The notes under the pieces: generated by a model
Database searches by the model: none
The model's input: the letters and a program-made list of their open reading frames with translations, nothing else
Told to the model about the DNA's origin: nothing
Made by a program: the position numbers and the translations under genes
In this document: positions 43,105 to 51,769 of the stretch, piece by piece
Layout: the number at the start of each line of letters is the position of its first letter
Numbering within the stretch: position 1 is the first letter of the stretch
Assembly (NCBI RefSeq): GCF_000986785.1
Contig: NZ_LAYY01000001.1
Location: forward strand, 310,001 to 374,000
Source: Mesobacillus campisalis
Lineage (GTDB): Bacteria; Bacillota; Bacilli; Bacillales; Cytobacillaceae
Direction of reading: 5' to 3'
Length of the DNA: 64,000 bases

Positions 43105-44016
43105 ATGAGACTGAAAGTGATTGCTTCTATTTACGCTATTCTTGCGATTAGTTTTTGGGGCGTTTCGTTTGTGTCGACGAAAGCTCTGCTTGTAAAAATG
43201 GATCCTTTTACGCTGGTGGTCCTTCGTTTTGGGATTGCTGCGTTGTTCCTGCTCGTCATTTTGATGCTGAGCCGCCGCAAGCTGGCCATCCCTCTCCGGT
43301 ATGTGCCACACCTTATCGTATTAGGCATACTTGGCGTCTTCATCCACCAGGTCCTCCAATCAACCGCGCTGCTGACGATCGATGCCTCCTCTGCCGGTTG
43401 GCTGATTTCCCTTTCGCCGATTTTCACTGTCATCCTCTCCATTCTTTTTCTTCATGAAAAAATGAACCTGACCAGGGCTGCCGGGATGATTGTGGCCGTG
43501 ATCGGAGTCATGCTGGTGACAACCACCAGAAGCGGACAGTCTTTTGATTTTTCAATGAACCTCGGTTTCTCGCTGATGATTCTAAGTACGTTGAACTGGG
43601 CTGTTTATTCAATCCTGTTAAAAAAATTGAACATCCCTATTCCCGCTCTCGTGGTTACTTTTTACATGAGCGTAGTCGGCTTCCTGCTCACGCTCCCGTT
43701 CATTCTGAGGAACAGGGGTTGGGAATCACTGCCCCTGCTGGACAGCTCGGAATGGGCACATCTGGCCTTTCTTGCTGTCTTTGTCTCGGGTGTCGGCTAC
43801 TGGTACTGGGGAAAGGCCCACGAAGTACTGGATGCTTCAAGGGTGTCTGTGTTCCTGTACCTTGAACCGCTCGTCACGTTCCTTGCCGCAATCCTTCTTT
43901 TACATGAAAAAGTTTTCCTCATAAGTGCCGTCGGCGGCATCATAATTATTATAGGAGTCATGATTGTCAACGGACGCCACCTGCCCTTGTTATTCAGGTT
44001 CCTGGCCAGGAAGTGA
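43105..44016 (+). CDS. EamA/DMT-family exporter
   Basis: 303-aa drug/metabolite transporter with ten predicted helices in two EamA repeats: FWGVSFVSTKALLVKMDPF at the N-terminus and LNWAVYSILLKKLNIPIPAL in the second half. ATG 43105 has GGAAAGGA upstream. It is followed 17 bp later by cysteine dioxygenase, so it may export a cysteine- or sulfinate-related compound (inference). The 3' half is duplicated as a pseudogene at 51770-52310. The gene is GC-richer than its flanks. Confidence 0.88.
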   Translation: MRLKVIASIYAILAISFWGVSFVSTKALLVKMDPFTLVVLRFGIAALFLLVILMLSRRKLAIPLRYVPHLIVLGILGVFIHQVLQSTALLTIDASSAGWLISLSPIFTVILSILFLHEKMNLTRAAGMIVAVIGVMLVTTTRSGQSFDFSMNLGFSLMILSTLNWAVYSILLKKLNIPIPALVVTFYMSVVGFLLTLPFILRNRGWESLPLLDSSEWAHLAFLAVFVSGVGYWYWGKAHEVLDASRVSVFLYLEPLVTFLAAILLLHEKVFLISAVGGIIIIIGVMIVNGRHLPLLFRFLARK

Positions 44017-44033
44017 TAAGAGGAGGAAACATC

Positions 44034-44597
44034 ATGGATATGAACAAAAAATTGGAAAAGGTGTTAGGTCCATTGAAAAACCCTGCGAAGGCTGAGTTGA
44101 AGGATGCTTTGGCAAAAATGGGAATCACCCTTGAGGAGCTTGATCCCCTAATCCGGCCAGCTGGAGATAAGCCTTATTACCGGAAGCTTATTTTTAAAAA
44201 TAATGAGGTGGAACTGCTGGTGATGAATTGGTCCGAGCTGGACTGCGCCCCCCATGACCACGGCAGCTCGCACGGTTGGATCCAGGTCATCAATGGGGTG
44301 TCGGTGAATACGGTCTATGAAGTCGACGGGAATGGCCTGCCGAAAGAACGGTTTAGCGAGCAGCATGCAGAAGGGACAAAATTTTATGCGCCGAAGAAAG
44401 GCATCCACAAAATGCAGAGAGCGGAAGGAAACAGCCTGGTCACTCTCCATCTCTATTCCCCACCGATCACAGGCATGAAGGTCTTTGACCTGGAAAAATG
44501 CGCCGCCTGTGTTGTTTCGGATGAGTGCGGAGCCTGGTGGCCGGATGAGGATAATCAGAAAATGAAAGAAATCAAGTTGGGGATACACCCTCTTTGA
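44034..44597 (+). CDS. Cysteine dioxygenase
   Basis: 187-aa cupin-fold enzyme oxidising L-cysteine (or a related thiol) to the sulfinate. ATG 44034 follows AGAGGAGG. Iron ligands: the HxH of CAPHDHGSSHGWIQVI and a later His in VTLHLYSPPI. The C-terminal CAACVVSDECGAWWPDEDNQ is family-like. Its 5' end is also duplicated at 52267-52310. Operon with an EamA exporter; ends at a duplicated putP terminator. Confidence 0.87.
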   Translation: MDMNKKLEKVLGPLKNPAKAELKDALAKMGITLEELDPLIRPAGDKPYYRKLIFKNNEVELLVMNWSELDCAPHDHGSSHGWIQVINGVSVNTVYEVDGNGLPKERFSEQHAEGTKFYAPKKGIHKMQRAEGNSLVTLHLYSPPITGMKVFDLEKCAACVVSDECGAWWPDEDNQKMKEIKLGIHPL

Positions 44598-44610
44598 TGC
44601 TTGAAAAGCA

Positions 44611-44805
44611 GCTACGATAGCCATCATCGTTAGTTTGGTGGATAAAGCTCCAAGCAAAGAAATCCAGGAGGAATTTGATACATTCAAATCCATGCTATAA
44701 GTAATTCAAACAAAGAACATCCCTTCAAATTTAGGGATGTTCTTTTGGTTATTGATTTATGTGCGCACATTCTCAATGTTCTTCAAAACACCCGTTCATG
44801 TCAAT
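44611..44805 (+). repeat. Duplicated putP 3' end plus terminator
   Basis: Matches 41521-41720 at more than 90% by eye: the last ~30 codons of putP (GCTACGATAGCCATCATC onward), the stop, the AACATCCC hairpin and downstream flank. It starts 14 bp after the cysteine dioxygenase stop, giving that gene a terminator; the reading frame is not used. Confidence 0.9.
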
Positions 44806-44809
44806 TTTC

Positions 44810-45826
44810 TTATCCTTTATGAGAAGGAGAAGGCACCTTTTCCTCTGCCCAAAACAGAGATGTCTTGTTGATCCAGTTCATATAATCGTTAAAAGCCTCT
44901 TCAAATCCATATTGAGGGTTGTAGCCGTCTTGTTGTAGACGCTCGATTGTTAAACGATTGGTATCCTTCGGAGCAAAGAAATCGATGTTTGCTTCGTTGG
45001 GATTGTCAACTAAGCGATATTTGAAATTCGGGAACTCGTTTTCGAGTCGTTTACACCAATCTTCTACGGTCCACGACTGACCTGGGCCAATGTTATATAA
45101 GTCGAAGTGCAATTTGTCATTTTGCATCAAATGTACAATTGCATTTGCAACATCACGACTGTAAACCCAATCTCTCATGCCTGGCCGAGGCAACAACACT
45201 TCTTTATTTAATAGCGCAAGTCTAGTTGCTTGGAAAGGACCGGAAAGTGTATGTCTTATACCCGTAAAACGCTCCCAAGGCCCAAATACTGAACCGATTC
45301 GAACGACCAATACAGGTAATCCAAATAGCTCCTTATACCTCAGGACCGTTCTCTCCGCAGCATACTTCGTAATTGCATACAAAGACCTTGGCAAGGGGAT
45401 GGAGTCCCTTTCAGACAACCTGTTATCGAGAAAAGAGGTCTCCCCGTATACGGCTTCTGAACTCAAATATACAAATTTTTCAATTTCGTGCCTATGTGCC
45501 GCTTCCAATACTTCTACAGTGCCCATATAATTGACGTTCATGACATCCTTACTCGATTGTTGCTCCCTTTTAAAATCCGGTGTCATTACTGCAGCGTGAA
45601 TGATGGTCTTAATCTTATATTTTTCAATGACCGAGTCTAGTAGTTTTCTATCCAAAACATTGCCTTCCACATATTCATAATTCCCTCGACGTCCCTCTAT
45701 AGATGGAATGGCTTCATCCGGGACCGGAAGAGTTGCATAATTTACTACATTAAAACCTCTATCAAGGAGTCGTTCAGTTATATTAATCCCGACAAAACCT
45801 GAACCTCCTGTTAATAAAACCGTCAT
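44810..45826 (-). CDS. NAD-dependent epimerase/dehydratase (extended SDR)
   Basis: 338-aa extended SDR. ATG 45826 has AAGGGTGG upstream. NAD motif TGGSGFVGINITERL, active-site SSEAVYGET and YAITKYAAERTVLRYKE (YxxxK), substrate part FGPWERFTGIRHTLSGPFQ and MRDWVYSRDVANAIVHLM. Sugar nucleotides or free uronates/aldonates are normal substrates; here it is the last gene of an operon with a dihydropyrimidinase and a TIM-barrel isomerase, so it may be a catabolic dehydrogenase rather than a cell-wall enzyme (inference). Confidence 0.85.
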   Translation of the reverse strand: MTVLLTGGSGFVGINITERLLDRGFNVVNYATLPVPDEAIPSIEGRRGNYEYVEGNVLDRKLLDSVIEKYKIKTIIHAAVMTPDFKREQQSSKDVMNVNYMGTVEVLEAAHRHEIEKFVYLSSEAVYGETSFLDNRLSERDSIPLPRSLYAITKYAAERTVLRYKELFGLPVLVVRIGSVFGPWERFTGIRHTLSGPFQATRLALLNKEVLLPRPGMRDWVYSRDVANAIVHLMQNDKLHFDLYNIGPGQSWTVEDWCKRLENEFPNFKYRLVDNPNEANIDFFAPKDTNRLTIERLQQDGYNPQYGFEEAFNDYMNWINKTSLFWAEEKVPSPSHKG

Positions 45827-45908
45827 TAAAACCACCCTTTTTACTGTAATTTACTTTAGCTAAAAATTAAGATCAGCCTTTTAGGTTAGCTTTAGCCTAT
45901 AAATGGCT

Positions 45909-46745
45909 TTAATTCCTTCCAACCTTTGTTGTCTCAATTAAATTAAGCAGTGCCGTCAAATCAGCGGAGGCTATCTCCATTAATCGTTCTGGACAATACT
46001 TATATTGAGGTGGTGTAGATATGAGATAACCATCTATTTCTGCTTCATGTAACGCATTCATGATTCCGGGCCATTCTGCATCACCACTGAGAGGGGCAAC
46101 GAAATCACCAGATTCATATCGATAATCCTTTACATGTGTGGCGACGATTTTATCCCCCACAGTGTTGATAAAATGTTCCGGGTGACCTGTTACCATTGCA
46201 TTTCCAGTATCAAAATAAGCTTTAACAGCAGGATGGTTGATTTCGTTAAGGAACCTCGCAAATTCCATTGGACTAGGAAGGAATTTGTTACACACATTTT
46301 CGACCGCAATTATTACACCAGCTGAAGATGCTTCAGAGGCCAGATTGACAAGTGAATCTCGTGCCCTTTCATAAGCACGCTCATAAGGAGTATCGCGACT
46401 CACGGTTCCCGGAACAACTTGAATGATTGAAGCCCCCATTTCGAAAGCCACTTCAATCATTTGCAAGGCAACCTCTTCCCCTCGTTTTCGTACGCCCCTG
46501 TTTTCTGATGACAATGCGTATTGATTGTGTAAGCCTGTTGACAATGTTGGCATTTCTAAACCCAACCCTTTTACCTTTTCCCCTATCGCCCTCACTTCTG
46601 CCAGCGATGTCCCTAAATGAATATATCCTTCCCCCTCATGCATATTGAGTTCAATGCCTTCAAATCCTGAAGAAGCAGCTTTTCCCAAAAACTGATCGAT
46701 CGACCATCGATCAAGGAAAGGTACATCATGTATCCCTTTTTTCAT
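45909..46745 (-). CDS. Sugar phosphate isomerase/epimerase-like TIM barrel
   Basis: 278-aa AP-endonuclease-2/xylose-isomerase-like barrel. ATG 46745 behind GGTGGGTG. Metal-site style motifs: GFEGIELNMHEGEGYIHLG, IIAVENVCNKFLPSP (Glu), AYFDTGNAMVTGHP (Asp), ATHVKDYRYESGDFV (His-Asp) and a last Glu in AEIDGYLIS. Family members isomerise or epimerise sugars or hydroxypyruvate-like compounds. The substrate is unknown; context is the 44.8-50.8-kb operon. Confidence 0.83.
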   Translation of the reverse strand: MKKGIHDVPFLDRWSIDQFLGKAASSGFEGIELNMHEGEGYIHLGTSLAEVRAIGEKVKGLGLEMPTLSTGLHNQYALSSENRGVRKRGEEVALQMIEVAFEMGASIIQVVPGTVSRDTPYERAYERARDSLVNLASEASSAGVIIAVENVCNKFLPSPMEFARFLNEINHPAVKAYFDTGNAMVTGHPEHFINTVGDKIVATHVKDYRYESGDFVAPLSGDAEWPGIMNALHEAEIDGYLISTPPQYKYCPERLMEIASADLTALLNLIETTKVGRN

Positions 46746-46788
46746 GGTTCGCACCCACCACCTTAAAAAATTTAAAAAGTCATTTGAA

Positions 46789-47511
46789 TCATGAACCGTT
46801 TCTCTGCTGATTCTGTATCACAATCGATTTATTGGCGGTATATTCTAGATGCTCATACATGGCGTAATAAGCTGCATCCGGATCCTGATCTCGAATCGCA
46901 TGAAAAATTTTAATATGGTAGTTTGCTGAAATTTCATTTTCTCCTGGTTCCGTAAAGAGAATGTTTCTGGTTTTTCGAATCCCATGTTTCATCAATTCTT
47001 GTACTATAGTGATGAAACTATTAAGAGTTGGATTTTTGGCAGCTTTCAATACGCTTGCATGAAATTGAATATCCGCCTGGATTACTTTTTCTAAATCACT
47101 GGTTTCCTTGATTTCGTAAGCATATTTTCGAATGGCTTGCAAATCCTCTTCTGTTCTCCTAATGGCAGCTAGCCTAGCTATTCCGGATTCCAGCAATGTT
47201 CTCGTTTCAAACAGATTACTATGACTATCCGTTTCCTCCTGTAAAAACATCAGCAAAGGCGCAATGATTCCATTCATGGTCGGCTTTTTTAGAAACGTGC
47301 CTTCCCCTGGTTTTACATACACCACATCGAGGGCTTCCAATATCCGTAATGCTTCACGAATCGAGGTCCTACTTACATTTAGTTCCTCAGCAAGCTTACG
47401 CTCCGGCAAAATCATGTCACCTGGTTTTAATTTTCCTTCAGCAATTAACAAATGCAATTGTTCAATAACAAGTTCATAGTTTCGTTTACTCTTTTCAACC
47501 GGCTTAAACAA
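46789..47511 (-). CDS. GntR/FadR-family regulator
   Basis: 240-aa regulator. TTG 47511 is chosen because AGGGGG lies 6 nt upstream and because the longer frame overlaps the upstream gene. The HTH is MILPERKLAEELNVSRTSIR then EALRILEALDVVYVKPGEG; the FCD domain follows (TRTLLESGIARLAAIRRTEE, DIQFHASVLKAAKNPTL). It is inside the operon it probably regulates. TGGTCTAACCA at 50789 fits the TNGTNNNACNA pattern of FadR-type regulators. Confidence 0.87.
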   Translation of the reverse strand: MFKPVEKSKRNYELVIEQLHLLIAEGKLKPGDMILPERKLAEELNVSRTSIREALRILEALDVVYVKPGEGTFLKKPTMNGIIAPLLMFLQEETDSHSNLFETRTLLESGIARLAAIRRTEEDLQAIRKYAYEIKETSDLEKVIQADIQFHASVLKAAKNPTLNSFITIVQELMKHGIRKTRNILFTEPGENEISANYHIKIFHAIRDQDPDAAYYAMYEHLEYTANKSIVIQNQQRNGS

Positions 47512-47536
47512 TTTAATCCCCCTATATATTCTTAGC

Positions 47537-47773
47537 TTATATTTCGTGGTTGATTGGATGATTTTTATTTTTTTTCCCTTTGAATTCTCCAATAATGATT
47601 AAGATTGGCAAAACAAAAACAAATAACAAACATCCTCCAACCGCGTATATTAAAAATAAATATAAGAATTCAACCGGAATTATAAGAGAACTGCCTGCAA
47701 ATTCTTCTGCCAAAATAAAGAGAATGATATACGCGATTACAGACAGAATGGAACCAATAACTACTTTAGGCAA
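47537..47773 (-). CDS. Small two-helix membrane protein, coupled to symporter
   Basis: About 78 aa from TTG 47773 (8 nt after GGAGG); ATG starts at 47797/47788 would give a slightly longer form. Two hydrophobic segments (VVIGSILSVIAYIILFILAE; FLYLFLIYAVGGCLLFVFVL) and a basic tail (GEFKGKKNKNHPIN). Its start overlaps the stop of the SSS gene, so the two are translationally coupled. By analogy to small partners of other SSS carriers it may be a subunit. No family recognised. Confidence 0.7.
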   Translation of the reverse strand: MPKVVIGSILSVIAYIILFILAEEFAGSSLIIPVEFLYLFLIYAVGGCLLFVFVLPILIIIGEFKGKKNKNHPINHEI

Positions 47774-49220
47774 CACCATCACCTCCATTGGAAACATTCC
47801 TCTCTATTGGTGAGATAAGATCCGTATGTTTACTAGTCAGCATTAGACTACCGATAATTAAGATAAGGATAGAAGTAACAATTCCGGCAAGGTTTGTATA
47901 GATTGATTGACTGAATCCAAAGTAAAGAACGATTACCGAAGTGATTCCTAAAATCATCGCCCAAAATGCAGCAGTGGGATGAGTCCTTTTCCAATATAAC
48001 CCTAGAATAATAGTAAAAATGAAGGGAATATTGACACTTCCATTTAAAACCAACAAAGCTAGCACTCCTTCTCCAAAATTAAGGGCACCGAATATTCCAA
48101 TTACCCCCAAAGACACTTGCGTTGTCATACTCAACACAGAGGCCTTTTTTTGAGTCAACTTACTTTTGCCATGCTTTTGATAGACATCAAATATCACGAT
48201 GGAAGCTAAATTATTAATTGCTGCATCTGCGGTAGAGAAAACCAACGCTAAAGCCCCAAGAAAGAATAAAACGGCTGCCCATTCTGGGAATAAGTTGGCT
48301 ACCAATGTCATCGCCGCATCCTGACCCGAGATTTCCGGGTACAGTAAAAAGGCAACCATCCCCATAATCGCCGTTCCAACTGCAAAAGGAGCCCATGTAA
48401 GAGGGAATAATCGAAACGCACGAGTCACTTCTTTGTCACTTTTACCAGAAAAAGCAATTTGATAGAGAATCGGAGAACCAAAAACAAAACCAACACTTGC
48501 GATACAGAAGCTAAGCATTTCAGTTGGTCCCCATGCAACAGCATTTAACATATCTCCACTATTGGCGGAGACTTGTTTAATTAATTCAGGCAGTGAAAAT
48601 GCGTTAACAGACAGGATAATCGCAACGGCGACTGCACCTCCGGCTAGTGCAAGCTGAAAAATACGGCCATATATTAAAGCATCAAAACCACTTAAAGCTG
48701 TATAGATGACCATAACTCCGCCACCAATTATGATTGCCGTTGATAACTCAATACCCAGCAAGGATTTAAGAACAATTCCCGTTGCCAACACAATGGATAT
48801 GATAAACAATATATTTGAAATGAAAAGAATAACAAGCGCAGCTAGCCTTGATTTTTCATCATATCGCTCTCCAATAATTTCAATAAATGTCAGTCCCTTA
48901 GGATGAAGTTCCCGAATTCTTGCTGGTATATTTAATGGCCAAGAGAATAGAAGGAGTGGAATAACAATCCCCATGCCGTACCAGATGACTCCCGATATTC
49001 CGCTTGCAAACCCTGATTCTGCTGCTGCAATTAACGTATAATTGGAACCCCAAACGGCTACTAGTGACGCCAACAATGGACCTGTCGTATAGGAGCGATC
49101 TCCAATAAATTGTTCCTCCAGCGTGTTTTGTCCTGACCTCTGCTTTTTAATAAAGTTATATAAACCCCAACCAATCAATAATAGAAAGTAGATGGTCACC
49201 AAAATCGCGGTTGTGCTCAA
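47766..49220 (-). CDS. Sodium:solute symporter (SSS family)
   Basis: 484-aa transporter with about 13 helices. TTG 49220 fits AGGGGG at 8 nt (TTG 49226 is too near). Motifs: DRSYTTGPLLASLVAVWGSN near residue 45, a long helix set, and ALALVFSTADAAINNLASIV near 320 (the Na+-site region). In its operon it likely imports the substrate of the dihydropyrimidinase: a hydantoin, dihydropyrimidine or related cyclic amide. Confidence 0.87.
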   Translation of the reverse strand: MSTTAILVTIYFLLLIGWGLYNFIKKQRSGQNTLEEQFIGDRSYTTGPLLASLVAVWGSNYTLIAAAESGFASGISGVIWYGMGIVIPLLLFSWPLNIPARIRELHPKGLTFIEIIGERYDEKSRLAALVILFISNILFIISIVLATGIVLKSLLGIELSTAIIIGGGVMVIYTALSGFDALIYGRIFQLALAGGAVAVAIILSVNAFSLPELIKQVSANSGDMLNAVAWGPTEMLSFCIASVGFVFGSPILYQIAFSGKSDKEVTRAFRLFPLTWAPFAVGTAIMGMVAFLLYPEISGQDAAMTLVANLFPEWAAVLFFLGALALVFSTADAAINNLASIVIFDVYQKHGKSKLTQKKASVLSMTTQVSLGVIGIFGALNFGEGVLALLVLNGSVNIPFIFTIILGLYWKRTHPTAAFWAMILGITSVIVLYFGFSQSIYTNLAGIVTSILILIIGSLMLTSKHTDLISPIERNVSNGGDGVA

Positions 49221-49327
49221 TCTCAATTCCCCCTAAAAATGTTTTCCTTTTAAACACCTTGTGAAAAACCAAATGAGTAACTATTGAAATTTACCTTTAA
49301 TATGGAATGGACGATTTTCTTATTATG

Positions 49328-50761
49328 TTATTTTACTGGTTCCCTAAATTGGCCATCCTTTTGAAGGTTGGCCATACTCTCTTGGTTTTGAACTCTACTG
49401 CGGTGCAGATATTTTCCACGGGCCAAATCGCCAATAAATTGACCATCCTTAACAATTACTTCTCCACGAGATAGAACGTTTGTAATAACCCCTTGTACCT
49501 TCATTCCTTCATAGGCATTGTAATCTACATTTTGATATTGGCATTCTGCCGTAATAACTCTTGAACGATTAGGGTCAAAAACGACTATGTCGGCATCTTT
49601 CCCAATGGATATATCTCCCTTTTTAGTAAGTCCAAATAACTTGGCAGGATTGGTACTGATGATTTCAACAAATTTGTTTAATGAAATTCTTCCTTTATGA
49701 ACGCCAAAATGATATAAGATAGAAAAAATGTCTTCTAAACCAGGTAAACCATTTGGAATTTTAGAAAAATCGTCCTTACCCATTGTTTTTTGACCTTCAT
49801 ATCGGAAAGGACAATGATCCGAGCCTGCAACAGAAATGATGCCCGTTTGCAAACCATTCCATAAAGCATCTTGATTCCACTTTTCTCTTAGCGGCGGGGA
49901 ACAAACATACTTTCCCCCTTCAAAGTTAGGTTGGTCCAAATAGCTAATATCAAGAACCAAATACTGTGGGCAGGTTTCAGCAAAAGCTTGCACACCACGC
50001 TTTTTTGCTTCCACAACTTTTTCCAACGCCTCTGCACAGCTAACATGGACGATGTAAATGGGAGCATTTGCCGCTTCCGCAATGGCCAAGGCTCTCCCTG
50101 TGGCCTCTGCCTCCATTATTGTTGGCCGCGTATATCCATGGTAGATGGGGTCTGTTTTCCCTTCAGCTAATGCCTGTGCAATCATTTCGTCAATAATATC
50201 TCCATTTTCAGCATGGACATTGGTGATGATTCCCAACTCTCCTGCCTTTTTCATGATTTTGTACATTTCAAGATCATTGACCATCATTTCACCTTTATAA
50301 GCCATAAAAAGTTTGATTGAACCAACACCGTAGGTTTCCGCTAAAATAGGCAGTTCTTCTAGTACTCTATCACTGTAGTGGTTGATAATGGCATGCAGAC
50401 CATAATCAATTACCGACTTTTTTCCTTTCTCAATCCATTCCTCTTGTGTAGGGATTAGAGAAGCTCCTATTTCTGGTTTCGTGAAATTTATGATACTGGT
50501 AATTCCGCCGACTGCTGCCGCTTTTGTTCCGCTAACAAAATCATCTGCAGTTTCAGTATCCATGAGTGGCCATTCCAGATGTGTATGTACATCAATACCA
50601 CCCGGAAAAACATATTGCCCCTCAGCATTTATAATTTTATCTGCTGACTCTTGAGTAATGTGGCTTGAAATCGATGTAATGGATTCACCTTCAATCAAAA
50701 TATCCGCCTTAAAAATACTCCCTGAAGTCACTACAATCCCATTTTTAATAATTGTTTTCAT
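49328..50761 (-). CDS. hydA: Dihydropyrimidinase / hydantoinase
   Basis: 477-aa cyclic amidohydrolase. Metal motifs: HTHL in GGIDVHTHLEWP, the carboxy-Lys in GVGSIKLFMAYKGE, VHAENGDII, YIVHVSCAEALEKV and AGSDHCPFRYEGQK. The KLFMAYKG and GSDHCPF forms are the dihydropyrimidinase/D-hydantoinase type, different from the allantoinase at 16.5 kb. First gene of a six-gene minus-strand operon. The natural substrate is not fixed by sequence; no downstream carbamoylase is present, unlike the usual pyrimidine pathway, so the carbamoyl product may be handled by the M20 enzymes at 20-23 kb or be something else. Confidence 0.85.
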   Translation of the reverse strand: MKTIIKNGIVVTSGSIFKADILIEGESITSISSHITQESADKIINAEGQYVFPGGIDVHTHLEWPLMDTETADDFVSGTKAAAVGGITSIINFTKPEIGASLIPTQEEWIEKGKKSVIDYGLHAIINHYSDRVLEELPILAETYGVGSIKLFMAYKGEMMVNDLEMYKIMKKAGELGIITNVHAENGDIIDEMIAQALAEGKTDPIYHGYTRPTIMEAEATGRALAIAEAANAPIYIVHVSCAEALEKVVEAKKRGVQAFAETCPQYLVLDISYLDQPNFEGGKYVCSPPLREKWNQDALWNGLQTGIISVAGSDHCPFRYEGQKTMGKDDFSKIPNGLPGLEDIFSILYHFGVHKGRISLNKFVEIISTNPAKLFGLTKKGDISIGKDADIVVFDPNRSRVITAECQYQNVDYNAYEGMKVQGVITNVLSRGEVIVKDGQFIGDLARGKYLHRSRVQNQESMANLQKDGQFREPVK

Positions 50762-50788
50762 TTAATCCCTTCTTTCCTTCTGGTACAG

Positions 50789-50799
50789 TGGTCTAACCA
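50789..50799. promoter_or_regulatory. Candidate GntR operator
   Basis: TGGTCTAACCA (TGGT-N3-ACCA) lies 28 bp upstream of the dihydropyrimidinase start and fits FadR-subfamily operators. An identical site with identical flanks occurs at 50919-50929 in the adjacent duplication. Confidence 0.65.
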
Positions 50800-50811
50800 A
50801 TAATAATGAAT

Positions 50812-50945
50812 TGACATCGATTTAATGGATTCATCTTTAATTGAAATTTCCTTAGGTTTTGACCATCGCGTTCTTAATAATTGTTTTCGTTTAATCTTCC
50901 CATTAATTTACGGTACAGTGGTCTAACCAATAATAATTTGTTGAT
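50812..50945. repeat. Degenerate tandem copy of hydA 5' end and operator
   Basis: TTGACATCGATTTAATGGATTC onward parallels 50663-50812 (TTGAAATCGATGTAATGGATTC), including the first codons, the ATG region and the GGTACAGTGGTCTAACC operator. The copy is decayed, with several indels. It doubles the operator. Confidence 0.7.
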
Positions 50946-51213
50946 TATTCAGTCACTTAAGTGCATCCTATTTCAATGCCTGCAAGAGACTAGCCTGCCA
51001 TTACTCCCCCCTTCTCCATTATTTGGATTAGTGGTTTTACCAAGTATAACAAGAAGTGAATGAATAATCAAAATATTTACTCTATTATATAACATGTATG
51101 GTAAATTATTCAATAAAATATGTGACAATCAATTGGTTTAATACTTTCAGCTATATTACTGCATATTTTGCTGTAAACCTTGAAATCACCCATAACGTGA
51201 TTACAGCCAAGAG

Positions 51214-51288
51214 ATTTTACCACCCTCGCCATGTTTTTTACCACTGTTCGCCAAGGAATTTACCAGGCTACGCCAACACATTTACCAA
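51214..51288. repeat. Imperfect ~23-bp tandem repeats, IS-end-like
   Basis: Three and a half units of TTTACCA-N4-CGCCA with 4-6 bp gaps. The same unit (TTTACCACCCTCGCCAG) occurs once at 9578-9594. Repeated subterminal sites like this are known at the ends of IS21-family elements, so this may be a leftover end. Confidence 0.45.
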
Positions 51289-51296
51289 TGGATAGA

Positions 51297-51339
51297 AAAG
51301 CCCTACAGATTAACCATCTAGGTATCTTGTAGGGCTTTT
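51297..51339. terminator. Bidirectional terminator
   Basis: AAAAGCCCTAC (51297-51307) and GTAGGGCTTTT (51329-51339), symmetric, so active both ways. It closes the gene remnant at 51353-51555. Confidence 0.8.
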
Positions 51340-51352
51340 AATTGTTGATTAA

Positions 51353-51555
51353 TTACTTAGAGTAGTTATTGAAGTATTCAAAGATTATCTTTCTAGATGC
51401 TTCATAAATATCTTGATCTGTCCAGCTATAAAGAAAAGGTTCCTTCCCGTATACCTCTAAAAGTTTTTCTATTAGTTCCTTCGGGAAAGGGACCCAGCTT
51501 TTGAAACCCACCCAATAATAGTATTCTTCATCCTTATGAATCTCTTTTTTTTCTT
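51353..51555 (-). pseudogene. C-terminal remnant of an unknown protein
   Basis: A minus-strand open frame with no start, between a TAA near 51555 and the stop at 51353, reads KDEEYYYWVGFKSWVPFPKE then ELIEKLLEVYGKEPFLYSW and KIIFEYFNNYSK. Protein-like composition and its own terminator suggest a real gene that lost its 5' part. No family recognised. Downstream to 51700 a plus-strand frame (GPAIRKAIEYLYHLFKNPAD) is another possible fragment. Confidence 0.45.
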
Positions 51556-51700
51556 ACGAAGGTCCTGCTATCCGAAAAGCCATAGAATACTTGTATCACT
51601 TATTTAAAAATCCTGCTGACTACCCTAACATTGACAACCATGATACCGAGTTAGCTTCAACTTCGATCTTTCAAAAAATAAAATGGGTTAAATGGCTATG

Positions 51701-51764
51701 GCGCCTGTCACTACCCGAATCTTATCAAGGAGCATCGACAAATTTCAGGGTTTGACAGTGGACC
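51701..51764. repeat. GCCTGTCAC repeat at duplication junction
   Basis: GCGCCTGTCACTACCCGAAT and CGACAAATTTCAGGGTTTGACAG are the two arms. The duplicated EamA segment starts a few bases after it, and its reading frame runs into the repeat. Confidence 0.75.
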
Positions 51765-51769
51765 TCTTA

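Noticed and set aside
43021-43442. Two minus-strand ORFs (96 and 103 codons)
   Set aside because: Antisense to the EamA gene start; no ribosome site or domain.
44148-44693. 181-codon minus-strand ORF
   Set aside because: Antisense to cysteine dioxygenase and the putP copy; a shadow of GC-richer codons.
51214-51288. CRISPR-like array
   Set aside because: Units are contiguous short repeats with 4-6 bp gaps, not repeats with 30-bp spacers; no cas genes.
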